From NCBI GenBank assembly GCA_037367405.1, contig JAZKJV010002953.1, positions 186,001 through 250,000 of the forward strand: a DNA stretch of 64,000 nt. The letters run 5' to 3'. A program made the position numbers and the translations under genes. The notes beneath the pieces are model-generated. The model was not told the DNA's origin and searched no databases. It saw only the letters and a program-made list of their open reading frames with translations. The stretch comes from Ottelia alismoides. Lineage: Eukaryota; Streptophyta; Magnoliopsida; Alismatales; Hydrocharitaceae. Within the stretch, counting starts at the first letter, position 1. Each line of letters starts with the position of its first letter. Positions 53,207 through 64,000 of this stretch are shown piece after piece.

Positions 53207-56200
53207 TGTTGGGAAAAATAAATTATTCCTTTAGACCTAGACTCTCTTATATAGGGAGAGGTCTATGGGCAAATTACATATGGTAGACAAACGAAAAGAA
53301 CAATAAATAAAAGATACAGAAACATAAACTAAACTTCTACACTCCCCCTCAAGATGGAGCATAGATATCTATCATGCTCATCTTGGATAGGCACTTCCGG
53401 AAGGAACCCCGAAGTAAAGGTTTGGTAAGAATGTCTGTCGTTTGATCTCCTGAGCAAACATGGGTTGTAGAAATGAAACCTTTATGGATCATATCACGGA
53501 TATAATGGCAATCCACCTCAATGTGATTCGTCCTCTCGTGAAATGTGGGGTTGTTTGCAATGAATAATGCAGCCTGATTGCCACATTCTAGTGACATGGG
53601 AAGAGGAACATCTATATGCAGATCTGTCAGAACTGCGCGAACCCACATCACTTCTGCACATGCTTGGGCCATAGCTTTATACTCCGATTCAGCACTAGAT
53701 CTCGCAACTACAGTTTGCTTCTTACTTTTCCATGAGACAAGTGACTCCCCGACGAATATAGCAAAGCATGATGTAGACTTTCTATCCTTCGGGCACCCCG
53801 CATAGTCTACATCTGCACATGCTGAGATAGTAATAGTGTCCTTTCTAAACATCAATCCTGCACCTGGAGATGACTTAAGGAACCTTAGTATCATATGTAT
53901 GGCGTCCATATTTACCTGGCGAGGTTGCTTCATAAACAGGCCCACAATACTTACAGCAAATGTAATATCTGGTCTGGTAATAGTAACATAAAGAAGCCTC
54001 CCTACCAGTTCTCTGTACGTTCTTTTGTCAACCTCCTTAGTATCATCATCATGCATCTTCATGCTTGGATCCATTGGTGTAGAAGCAGGTCGACACCCAA
54101 GCATACATGTGTCACTTAGCAAGTCAGTGACATATTTCCTCTGAGTCATCACGAGTCCTTGTTCATTTCTAGCAAACTCCAATCCAAGGAAATATCTCAG
54201 TACACCTAGATCCTTGGTAACGAATTCACGGCCCAAGAATTATTTTGCCATTTTTATTCCCTGCATATCATCTCCTGTAATGGGTATATCGTCAGCATAC
54301 ACCATAATGACAGTCATACCTCTGGATGTCCTCTGTACAAAGAGCGAATGGTCTGCATTTGACCTTTTGAACCATTACTTCTCAAATAAATCTGAGAGCT
54401 TTTAGAACCAAGCTCTTGGACTCAGCTTTAGGCCATAGATCGCCTTATGAAGCCTGCATACATGTACACACTCCCCCTCAGCAGTAAAACCAGGTGGCTG
54501 CTGCATGTAAACTTCTTCCTGAAGATCACCATATAAAAATGCATTTTTGACATCTAATTGAAACAAGGGCCAATCTCGAATCACAGCAACTGATAAAAGA
54601 ATCCATAAGGTAGAGTGTCGAGCAATAGGAGAAAACGTGTCAAGATAATATACCCCATACGTTTGAGTAAAGCACCGAGCAACCAGTCGAACCTTGTACC
54701 TATCAATACTGCCATCGGCATTATTCTTCATCGTAAACACCCACTTGCAACTCACAATAGATGCCCCAGTAGGAGCTGGGACAAGACTCCAAGTACCTCT
54801 CGACTGAAGGGCCAGCCATCTCTTCCTCCATAGCCAGACGCCATCTACTATCAGCTAATGCTTCCTGGTGAGTCCTTGGAATATTTACAGCAGATAAAGC
54901 ACCTACAAATCTCCTGAAATCTCCTGCCATACACTCAAAGGTAACATGAGAAGCAATCGGATATGACGCACATGACCTCTTCTGCTTCCTCAGTGCAATC
55001 GGCAAATCAAGATCTGCATCAACTGTACCAACATCCGTGTTATCCCTTGCATGTTCCTACTAAGAAATGTCGTCAGTCCCATCATTAGAAATAATGTTAT
55101 CAGAACAAACATGGGGCATGTTTGATGATTGACCATGATCATGAGCAGGGATTGGCCGTCGACTGTAGTGGCATGGTAGAGGAACCAAAGATATGGGAGG
55201 TGGTAGAGGTGGTGGCGGTGGTGGAGAAGGTGGTGGTGATGGGATGACGGTGGTGATGTAAGAGCTTGTTGTGGCACATACAAGGGTGGAGGAGGAATAT
55301 AGATTTCATCATTTATATCTGATGAAACCAACCTGTCACCTGTAGGAGAGAAAAACATGACTAACTCAAAAAACGTGACATTTGCACTGACATAATATCT
55401 CTGAAGCAACGGATCATAGCAACGACACCCCTTTTGAGTCCTGGAATACCCGACAAAAATATATTTGACAACCCTAGGAGAGAGCTTGTCAACCCCTGGA
55501 GACAACTGGTAAACAAATGCCACAGACCCAAAGACACGTGGAGTTAGGGAAAACAACTCCTTGTTAGGAAAAACGAGGGAGAAAGGTACATTCTCCCCCA
55601 ACACAGACGAGGGCATGCGGTTAATGAGATAACATGCAATAAGAACCGCATCGCCCCATAACGAGTGTGGAGCGCAACTCTGGACAAGAAGCATACGAGT
55701 GACATCAAGAAGGTGGCGGAGTTTTCTTTCCGCAACACCATTCTGTTGGGACGTGTAGGCACAAGATGTTTGATGAAGAATGCCATGGAATGAAAGAAAC
55801 TGAGATAATGTTCGAGTACAGAATTCAAGGGCATTATCAGTTCTCACAATCTTGATAGAAACAGAAAACACATTCTGCACTTCTTTAATAAAATTCATAA
55901 TAGTGATGCACGCTTCAGATTTATTCTTTAACAGAAAAACCCAAGACAAATGACTGAAATCATCCACAACAACTAAATAGAACCAGTGTCCCTGATGATC
56001 TGGAACATGACTTGGATCCCAAATATCAAATATGAAAAAACTCAAATGGAGAGCTATTGCTCCGACTCTGACGACTAGGGAAGACAGACCGATGATGCTT
56101 CCCTAACTGACAAGCTTCACAATCGAACGACGAGCGTGGTGAGATCTGAGGAAGGACTTGACGCAGTTTCTGAAACGGTAGATGACCAAAGCGCAGATGC

Positions 56201-57695
56201 CATAAGTAAAGAGAGACAGGTCCAGTGGAATGGGATGATGCTCCAGCGTAAGGTGTGTGGACCAGTCGATACAGCCCGCCTTGCTCACAGCCATGTCCAA
56301 TCACGATGCTCGTGAGAATGTCCTGAAACACAAGAGATGATGGGTCAAATATTGCTCGACAATGTAAATCCTTAGTAATCTGACTAATTGACAGTAAATT
56401 CATTGAGAAATTAGGAGCATGGAGCACATTCTACAACGGCATGGAAGGTGTTAAGGCAATCTGTCCCCGTCCTGTGATGGGAGAATGAGTCCCATCTGCT
56501 ATGACGACGGTCCTTCCTAGGGAAACTTCCCTGTAGGATGTGAGTTGGTGTCTATCTCCACACAAATGATGTGTGGCACCTGAATCTACAATCTATTCTG
56601 AGGTTCGTGAACACTGGTAGAAAGCAGAAGTGTGAGCACTACCTGAGGAACTAGCTTCTGCAGTAGCAGCAACGTCCAAGCTGCTCTCTGAAACTGGTGG
56701 AGGAGTACTGACTGGTAGCATGATATCACGTAGACGAGACACTATCCGACACTAGCGTAGCACCATGATGTTGTATCTGTTTTGCTGCATGGGCAGATGC
56801 TGGGAAACCATGCTTAGAGTAGCATGTGTCTTCTTTATGACCAATCCGATGATAATAAGTGCACTGTAATCCACGACCACGGCCAACCCTACCACGTGGT
56901 CCTCATCCACGAAAATGAGATGAATTGCCTCTTCCTCTAGAAGCTGTCATAGCAGAAGAATTTGGCATAGTAATAGTGCTTGAAATATTGATTCGGCTCA
57001 ATCGCCGAAAGGCCTCCACTGGAGGAATGGTAGCATCTGCCAGAATCTGAGAAGAAGCCGCCTCATACTATGAGTCAAGAGAGGTTAGAAAGACTCCCAC
57101 CATCGTTGCATTCCGATATGTTTTCAATTGTTCTGAAGTAGCCGTGAGAGGCATGAAACTGTGAAGCCTCTCAAACATTCCACTCAATGCAGTGTAGTGA
57201 GCATGCAGGGGTCGACCACTCTGCTTTATCGTGAACATGTGTCTTCTTTATGACCACTCTGATTCCTGACATTGCTAATGATGTCTTTCATCAACCTACT
57301 GTCAAAGCCATGTGGGACATTCTTGCTGCTACGTATTCACAGGTTAAGAATGAGACAAAAATCCTACAGAGTACCAGACAACCAGATCTGAGCATATGCG
57401 TCATCAGCCTCCCATGAGGTATACAACCCAGTTTTCTCCCCGGGCTCAACCACTTCATTAGGCTCATGAACTGCATGGGCCATAACTCACAGTTGGATCC
57501 ATCCATCTTCACAATAGACACAAGACCTTTGAAGGCGCCTGTAGTGGGGATCTCGATCTTGCTTTCTGACATTCCGACTGGAGAAAACTAGGGTTGTAGA
57601 CAAGATAAGTCTTGGTCTACACTGACATGATTAGGTTTAGTTGCATGTGCAGACCTCTATGCAATCAAACCCAACAACCTGGAGGCGAGTGGAGA
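53207..57695 (-). mobile_element. Copia element 6 in unit copy 3
   Basis: LTR 53207-53341; the RNase H/RT frame 53349-54236 is intact as in copy 1; RT start 54402-55005 is split by an extra C near 54812; integrase 54990-56045 and pre-integrase 56026-56427 are as in copy 1. Gag is rearranged at 57237-57371. Unlike copies 1 and 2, the leader continues beyond 57695. Confidence 0.92.
57237..57371. other. Inversion with templated insert inside gag of element 6, copy 3
   Basis: After CGTGAACATG the copy carries TGTCTTCTTTATGACCA, identical to part of its own zinc-knuckle region about 420 bp away (near 56826). Then comes a segment of about 110 bp of gag in inverted orientation (CTCTGATTCC ... AAAAATCCTACAG), then normal sequence from AGTACCAGAC. 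The short original piece between is lost. Net change is about +9 bp. Confidence 0.9.
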
Positions 57696-57892
57696 CCCCT
57701 AAGTCGACGCACGGGCAGGTGGCGCACGGGCTCAGCCGCACAACCGCACGGTCGCACGCGTGGAGGCGGTGCGCGACGGGGTAGCGCGAGAAGGGGGTGC
57801 ACGCGTGGGGGTAGCACACGAGGGAGGCGGCGCGCGGAGAGGCGACACATCGAGGGTAGGCGCGGAGAAGCGGCGCGGAGAGGGGCGGCGCG
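57696..57892 (-). other. GC-rich leader of element 6, original end
   Basis: Very GC-rich with repeated GGCGCGCGG and GCACGCGTGG motifs. Its composition and position match the GC-rich leaders that follow the PBS in elements 2 and 3. It is continuous with the element 6 leader only in copy 3, so it is probably the undisturbed upstream leader, cut at 57892 by the gypsy LTR. Frames across it are composition artefacts. Confidence 0.6.
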
Positions 57893-60800
57893 TGTAACAT
57901 CCGGGATCCGCGTAAACCCGAACTCGACCCAAATAAGGTCCGAATAACTCAATTAACTTATTTGACAATATTAGATAACCCAAAACAACCAATTTGTAGT
58001 GAATCAAAAGTTGTTCAGGTGAAATCGACCAAAAATCGGTCGCTTTGTAGCACGCGTCGTCGACGCAAATTCGGAAACCGCGAAACGAACCGAGACCGTC
58101 ATTAGATCCGATTCGACGATACAAAATCAACGGAATCAACCATTCGTCAATCGGAGGTCGTTTGATATTTTTAAATCACAAAATTTAATCTTAAGCAAAA
58201 ACCGTATCCGAAAATTTCAGGTATTGAAAACTCGATCAAAAGTATATCAATATTGTACTCAAATCGATCGTCGTCCTAATACGAACAATTCAAGATATTG
58301 TACGTTGAAATCCGAGATCCGATGCGCAAATTCGATCAACTTTAAGGATATTAAATGAATAGAGTTTTTGGATATTATATAAATCTGTAATCACTGTAGC
58401 AGATTACAGTCAAAAAAAATAATTTTTTTCTCAGGCTGCACAGTCCAGCCGTTGGAGAGAAAAAAATATATATATAGTACACTTGTCTTAACTCATATGT
58501 CCACTTGGCATCAACTATCACTCTTCTCTTCCTATTTATATCTCTTTTTCCCTCATACTTATCCCTAAAATCCCCAAATTCTCTCCAGCCGTAAGGGCCT
58601 CCAGCCCCTTCCTTTCTTCCCGCTGCTTGCAACACTCCAGCAAGGATTGAGGGCTGCTGTTACTGCCATTTGCAGCAGCCATTGCTGCTGTCCAGCACCT
58701 TTGGAGTGCTGCTCTGAACTCCAGCATCTACAGCAGACAAAGAAGATGAAGGATCATGTTACTCCTTGCATAGCAGCAGCTTTGTTGCTATTAGAATCAA
58801 GGAAGAAACTGCTGGAGCTGCTGTTCAAGCAGCTCTAGAGCTGATTGCATGCTTTGATCCAAGCCAGAAATCAAGGTACATTCCTATCCCCATCTCCTTG
58901 CTGCCATGCATGTACAACATCATCCCCTTTTTCTACCAAACAATGAAGTTTCTCCTATCCTTTTCTTCTTTTTGGAATAAGAAATTGATTTACTCAAAGA
59001 TCTACTATTTTGATTATACGAAATTTTCAAATGACTTACAATTCTTGTCATAAATTGGAATATGCAACTCTTTATCTCCAGTTCCAAGACTATTTATCTC
59101 AAGTTCCAGGATTTTTGGAAAGTTTTGATATTAAACCATAAATGTGGTTTAGATAGATGGTAAGATGTATCTTAGCTTCAGACAGCTAAAAAAAGGGGGT
59201 GGGGATAGTTTCACTTCTAGAATCGAAGACTCAACTGCAAATTTGATGATAAACTATTAATGTCCAGTGATGAAATTATATATAGTAATGTTGTGAATCA
59301 TCAACTTCTGTGACCACCGTAGGTTATAGTTTTTTTTGAAAAAATAACATGTACTCCCATGTGCTCATGTCATTAGGATGTATACCAGGCTTATAATCTG
59401 GATGATAATAAATATGATACCCTCCTTTTTACTGATTAAAAAAAACATGAAAGTTCTGCTGCAAAAATCTCCATTTTATAGTTCTGGGAAATTTAACTTT
59501 AAGTAAATTTTCAGTAAATATAAACTGATATAAACTTAAACTGTTATAAACTGGATCTGTAATATAAATATATATAGCTGATTGATGAAAGGCATGAGAT
59601 AGTATGTTGAGAATGCCGTGCACATCACAAATGTATTGTATGCATTAGTGCATGGTCAGTACACATGCTTGTTTGTTAAGTTATAAAAAGATGTTCACAA
59701 GTATATTACTTCTGTCGAAATCAACTTAAATAGCACTCATACTGGATAACCATCCTTACATTTGAAATATGCTGAGAAGTTGATCCTATCATACGTTTAA
59801 AGATTTGACCCAATTCCAATTAATGTAATCTGGAACATCATATTTGATAGTCTTATAGAAAACGGGACCCCTAAGTGCTCATACAAATTTGGCAATTGGC
59901 CAGTTCATGCTTGGACTTGTTAAGTCAAGTTATTGAAATTTCTTGGGTTTGCAATTGGCAACTGTTCTGTTTTAGTTGCCATTAATAGTGTTATATCTAA
60001 CAATGGATGGAGGATGACACTAACAGAACTTGTTAGAGGTTGCTTGACATTCTCTTAAGTAGTATTGCATGACCTTAACCATCATAGAACACCTCTGGCA
60101 CTTGAAGAAACAAGAACTAATATTTATGGGGTTCATGAAGACATGATGAGGACTGCTCAACTATACAAAATGAGATATAGAAAGAATGAAATGTTGGTGA
60201 TGACTTGATATTTGTATCGTTGGATGGTCGGAAGAGATGTCAACGAGGTAATTATAAACAAGCATGTCTCAAAAATCTATATCAGTCTCGTTTCAATAAA
60301 TTTAGGAATAAATGTTTGGGGATAAATTGTTAATATTGTCAAATGCTATCAGAATGGATTAAGACAATTTATCAAAGGCTATCTTTCAAGAGAAAAGGGC
60401 GTTCACTGTGAAGACTATCTTTATCCATTCACTAAAGTATCATATGATGAATCAGACTGATCAGAATAGCCTATACAAAAACTTCATTCAACTCATTATC
60501 AAGAACAATATCAAACATATTCATCTCTTGTATACAGTCATCAGCTACCAGTACCCTCTTATCATCTTACTTAAATCAACATCCATTTGTTGAACCTGTA
60601 GTGTTACATAAGTAATGCCACCTCAAGGACGAGGTCAAGATTGTCGATCTTTGGAAGAATCTAATCATCAAGAAATATACATCATTCTCATAGATTAAGA
60701 AAGAAAGGAGTAGTCATGCAAGTAAAATTGTTGGTGACTGATAATTATTAGTGCCGGTCATGGTGACCTTTACACCTGACCGTGCGAGGGCGCGGTGACC

Positions 60801-62342
60801 CTCACCTGGGCGGAGGAAAGAAAGCCCAGTTAGGGCAGCGGCCGCCTAGTGCGCGGATCTAGGATCCCAATCCTCTTTCGGTTTTTACGCGAGCTCGCAG
60901 TGTTATTACGCCTCGTTGGGATCCTGACTTTAGACCATTCCGCTGACCCTCTGTTTTAGGATACCCAGGCGGGGGATCCTTGGTTTTCAGTTTTACGTAC
61001 GAGCTCGGTTGCCCATTACCGGTCGGGCTGTTTTTCTAGAGTGACTTTTCCGGGAAGTCCCTCTCATCCGTCTCAGTGGCGTAGTTGGGGAGTAGGCCTA
61101 TCCCTCTATTGGACCGTCCTTCCAACTAGAGGGCGAGACGGAAGAGCCATTTGTAGGCTTCTTCACCGCTTGAGTTTACCTTCGCCAAACAGACTTGGCG
61201 ATTTTATATCTAGATCATCCATATCCATATCCACATCATCTAAAATTACATCTGAGATAGTTGCACTTGAGGTTGAAGGGATTACAATTAAAACATCGAG
61301 AGTTACATCTGAGAGAGTTACAGTTAAGGTTTGGAGGAAATTATAATTAAGGTTGAGTGATTGAGAGTGTCTATAATTTGATTCAAAATCTCATTAAGCT
61401 AGTGGACGTGTTGGGAACTTAGTTAGGATGCATTATACAACACCGCATGCCTACGGAGGCACCCCAATCCTAAGGTACTTTTAAATACCTTAGAGTCATA
61501 GTGTGAGGTTACACACAGCCCAAGACCACAGACTATCCACTAACTTAAAAGGAGTAAATAGAATTAAGGATCAAATTCATCATCATATCAGTCCATTATC
61601 GAAAACCATGACATGATCTTAATGACAAGAAAGTAGCATTTACATGTGCCATCAAGTTCCGCAACATGATCTCCAAGACCCAAAATCATGATCTTAAAAC
61701 ACAGGAAATCATTATATGTTAGGGTTTGTCATCTAAACTATATATAAATATATATATATATGGGATGAATGAAAAAAAGGGGAGAACAAATGAACTTAAT
61801 ACCAAACAGTTGAAACCCCTTTTACTTATGCAAGTAGATGTAAATTATACTTGTTCCACCTTTCTACTTGCTCTCTTTTGCACATAATAAATTACTTGTC
61901 ATTTATTTTTAAAAAAACTACGGATTTGTATTCACAATTGTGACTCCTTTTCTTCCTTTCACGCATGGCAGGAAAGGAGTCTGTTGTTCAGTAGCTATAC
62001 AGGGTTCCAGGAGACAAGGTCTATACTAGACGGTATGTGATTTTTGTTACAGTTTTTAGTTCAATTGATATTGTAAATACTTCTTCTCTTCAGTCAAATT
62101 TTTGGGATGTTGTATGTACAGACAGACATTGTACATGTTGTACAATCATATGAAATTAATGAAATAAGATTTTGGCGCTATTTGTCTCTTTTACCTTGTG
62201 GTTATAAATGTGAATGTCAGATGCCAATGATGATGCAACAAAAGAAAAATTTCCCTATTTTTCTATAAATTATGCGATCTCTAGTGAATGGAAAGCCGCG
62301 AAATGTGTCGTAAACGGGCACCCGGATCCTCGGGGGTTCACA
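57893..62342 (+). repeat. Candidate 5' LTR of the gypsy element (about 4.45 kb)
   Basis: Begins TGTAACATCCGGGATCC, a typical gypsy LTR start, directly after the GC-rich leader, and ends GGGGGTTCACA four bases before the PBS. TG...CA ends fit, but 4.45 kb is long and the 3' LTR lies outside the window, so an insertion inside cannot be excluded. Contents: AT-rich 58140-58500, CAGCAG-rich 58620-58860, AT-rich 58900-60720, a GC-rich block 60735-61200, and an AT microsatellite near 61740-61763. No gene is recognised in it. Confidence 0.6.
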
Positions 62343-62346
62343 TTTT

Positions 62347-62358
62347 TGGTATCAGAGC
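62347..62358 (+). other. Primer binding site of the gypsy element
   Basis: TGGTATCAGAGC, perfect complement of the initiator tRNA-Met 3' end, four bases after the LTR end. Confidence 0.88.
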
Positions 62359-63023
62359 AGTGGTACCCCGATACGCACATTCGCAGAATTTCAATTCCAA
62401 TCGCATTAAGTTCTCGGATAGCGACAGTCTTCTGACTTGGCGTGAGTCCGAGAAGGGAAACATGACATTCGAATTCAATTACCACAGATGTCACCAATTT
62501 CATTAATTTTCATATTATATCCCAAGAAGAGAAAAAGCATTTTCGGGTAGTGCTCACTCATCTCTATCGACTATGTTAGGAGGAGCACTTGCCGGACGTG
62601 GCACAGATTCCGCTCGACCATCTGGGTCGCAGCGAGCAGACACGACCACCCCATCTACTCGACCAGTCAGGTGTTACTGATGTCACGAATGGGGACATTA
62701 CCGATCAGTGTCTTGCTTCGAAGTTACTTGCTTCGTTAGGTAGAGTCTCAGAGACTCTCTCTTCCCCATATCACATACAAGGGCCAGGTGGCCAGTTGTT
62801 TATCATTTCCCTGATAGTCAGGCAATTGCCCGTACTGATTGGCGGTTACAAGATGATCGCAGATTGTCTACCCTTACAGCTTGATGAGTTCGACTTGATT
62901 TTAGGCATGGATTGGTTATCCGATCATCATTCACTTGTTGATTGCTTTAGGAAGACAGTTGTATTCAGGATTCCAGATCTACCGAGTTCACTTTTGAGGG
63001 TACTATACATGACTCCACCATGA
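62359..63023 (+). pseudogene. gag remnant and protease region of the gypsy element
   Basis: Only about 230 bp separate the PBS from the gag C-terminus, so most of gag is deleted. The zinc knuckle is at 62672-62713: Cys, Tyr, stop, Cys, then HEWG-His, with the last Cys changed to Ser. The protease region is read in the 62589-63023 frame, from IQGPGGQLFIISL to LDEFDLILGMDWLSDHHSLVDC. The catalytic D-T/S-G motif is missing. Confidence 0.75.
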
Positions 63024-64000
63024 AGTACATTTCAGTGTTGCAAGCCCAATGACTTGTTGATCAGGGTTGTGATTCATACCTTGCATTTGTTCGGGAGGTA
63101 TCTGACCAGGAGCCGATGGCACAGGACATCTGAGTAGTCTCAGAATACCCTGACGTGTTTCTTGATGAGCTACCAGGATTACCTCCATAGAGAGAGATCG
63201 AGTTCGAGATCACATTGTTGTCAGATACACAGCCGATCTCTATGGCACCATATCGCATGGCACCAGCCGAGTTGAGGGAGTTGAAGGTGCAGTTGCAGGA
63301 TTTACTTGATTTGGGATTCGTGAGACCGAGCACTTCACCTTAGGGTGCTCCGGTTCTATTTGTCAAGAAGAAGGATGGATACATGAGACTGTGCATTGAT
63401 TACAGGCAGCTGAATAAGAGAACGGTGAAAAAAAACCGTTGCCACGCATCGATGATTTGTTTGACCAGCTCTAGGGATCTTCGGTGTTTTCAAAGATCGA
63501 TCTTCGCTCAGGCTACCATCAGCTGAGGATTCGTGAGTCAGATATTCCGAAGTCAACTTTCAGGACTCGCTATGGACATTACGAGTTTGTGGTGATGCCG
63601 TTTGGGCTCACCAATGCACCTGCGACTTTCATGGATATGATGAACTGTATCTTCCGTCCATATTTGGACAAGTTTGTAGTAGTGTTCATCGATGATGTGC
63701 TCATCTAATCACGGAATGAATGGGATCATGTGAATGATCTACGGATTGTTTTGGACACATTGCGAGAGCACAAGCTATATGTCAAGTTGAGCAAGTGTGA
63801 GTTTGGTTATCCCAGGTCTCGTTTTTGGGGCACGTCATTTCTGGAGCAGGTATCACGGTTGATCCTGTGAAGATAGATGCAGTCATGTCTTGGGAGCAAC
63901 CCAAGACAGTTACTCAGATTCGGAGTTTCCTCGGACTAGCGGGCTATTACAGATGCCTTGTCAGCGGATTTTCACGCATTGTTCGCCCTCTGACACGATT
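63024..64000 (+). pseudogene. pol: Reverse transcriptase of the gypsy element, partial
   Basis: The spacer and RT start (63190-63420) include [18 protein letters not shown] and [15 protein letters not shown] stop is at 63342-63344 and an indel in an A run near 63431. The core 63484-63708 is open: [35 protein letters not shown], and the active site FIDDVLI, ended by a stop (63706-63708) where Tyr is normal. The rest (to [25 protein letters not shown]) continues to the window end with at least one frame change near 63815. Confidence 0.85.

Larger units (their letters stand above)
51626..57695. repeat. Tandem 6085-bp unit, copy 3, with rearranged tail
   Basis: Matches copies 1 and 2 until 57237, where an inversion and a copied insert change about 135 bp, then matches again to GGAGGCGAGTGGAGA at 57695. 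It then continues into other DNA instead of the filler. Private changes include an extra C near 54812 (RT frameshift) and substitutions at 56057, 56750, 56905 and 56977. Confidence 0.93.
57893..64000 (+). mobile_element. Ty3/gypsy element, 5' part, runs off the window
   Basis: Candidate LTR 57893-62342, PBS at 62347, then a short gag remnant, protease and reverse transcriptase in gypsy order, truncated by the window edge. Protein motifs ([47 protein letters not shown]) are typical of plant Ty3/gypsy elements, most like the chromovirus Tekay/Del type. Internal stops and missing gag show a defective copy. Confidence 0.85.

Noticed and set aside
53349..54236. Open 295-codon RNase H frame as a working gene
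   Set aside because: It begins in the middle of RT after several stops and lacks the catalytic box in frame; it is the tail of a broken pol.
39459..57695. CRISPR-like or satellite array
   Set aside because: Only three units of 6 kb with retroelement content; no short repeats with spacers.

Overview
The window is nuclear DNA from a flowering plant and is built almost entirely from transposable elements. The evidence is short-LTR Ty1/copia elements primed by initiator tRNA-Met, an L1-type LINE with an APE endonuclease, a Ty3/gypsy element with a very long LTR, hAT-type MITEs, a tRNA-derived SINE, and fragments of plastid and mitochondrial DNA. The species cannot be fixed from the sequence. I found no convincing host gene.

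Layout. 1-2334: unassigned, partly coding-like and partly LTR-like DNA. 2335-7408: copia element 1 (minus), truncated at its 3' end, with an 899-bp hAT MITE in its leader. 7507-12633: copia element 2 (plus), complete with both LTRs and a perfect 5-bp target duplication (TSD) but many broken frames; its PPT, 3' LTR and flank are repeated in tandem to about 13142. 13150-20746: AT-rich DNA with several small hAT-like MITEs, a SINE and a decayed plastid trnM. 20747-40129: copia element 3 (plus), a nest containing (a) a mitochondrial insertion of about 965 bp that itself carries plastid atpA, (b) copia element 4 (25190-32975), which in turn holds non-autonomous LTR element 5 (28018-30799, minus), and (c) an L1-type LINE (34015-39678, minus). 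Subtracting the insertions leaves element 3 at about 4.95 kb and element 4 at about 5.0 kb, matching element 2 at 5.13 kb, so the nest is internally consistent.

39459-57695: a 6085-bp unit present three times in tandem. Each unit contains the LINE 5' end, the 3' end and LTR of element 3, a 907-bp spacer and most of copia element 6 (minus). Copies 1 and 2 end in the same 24-bp filler. Copy 3 lacks the filler, runs on into what looks like the original leader of element 6, and carries a small inversion with a copied insert. 57893 to the window end: the 5' part of a Ty3/gypsy element (candidate 4.45-kb LTR, PBS, gag remnant, protease and reverse transcriptase) inserted into the copy-3 leader.

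Function. The genes are gag-pol or LINE open reading frames, nearly all broken. The LINE is closest to intact: ORF2 has two in-frame stops and ORF1 appears frameshifted near its end. The likely order of events is: element 3 inserted; the mitochondrial DNA, element 4 and LINE entered it; element 5 entered element 4; the LINE/element 3/element 6 block was triplicated. The gypsy element interrupts the copy-3 leader, but its timing relative to the triplication is open.
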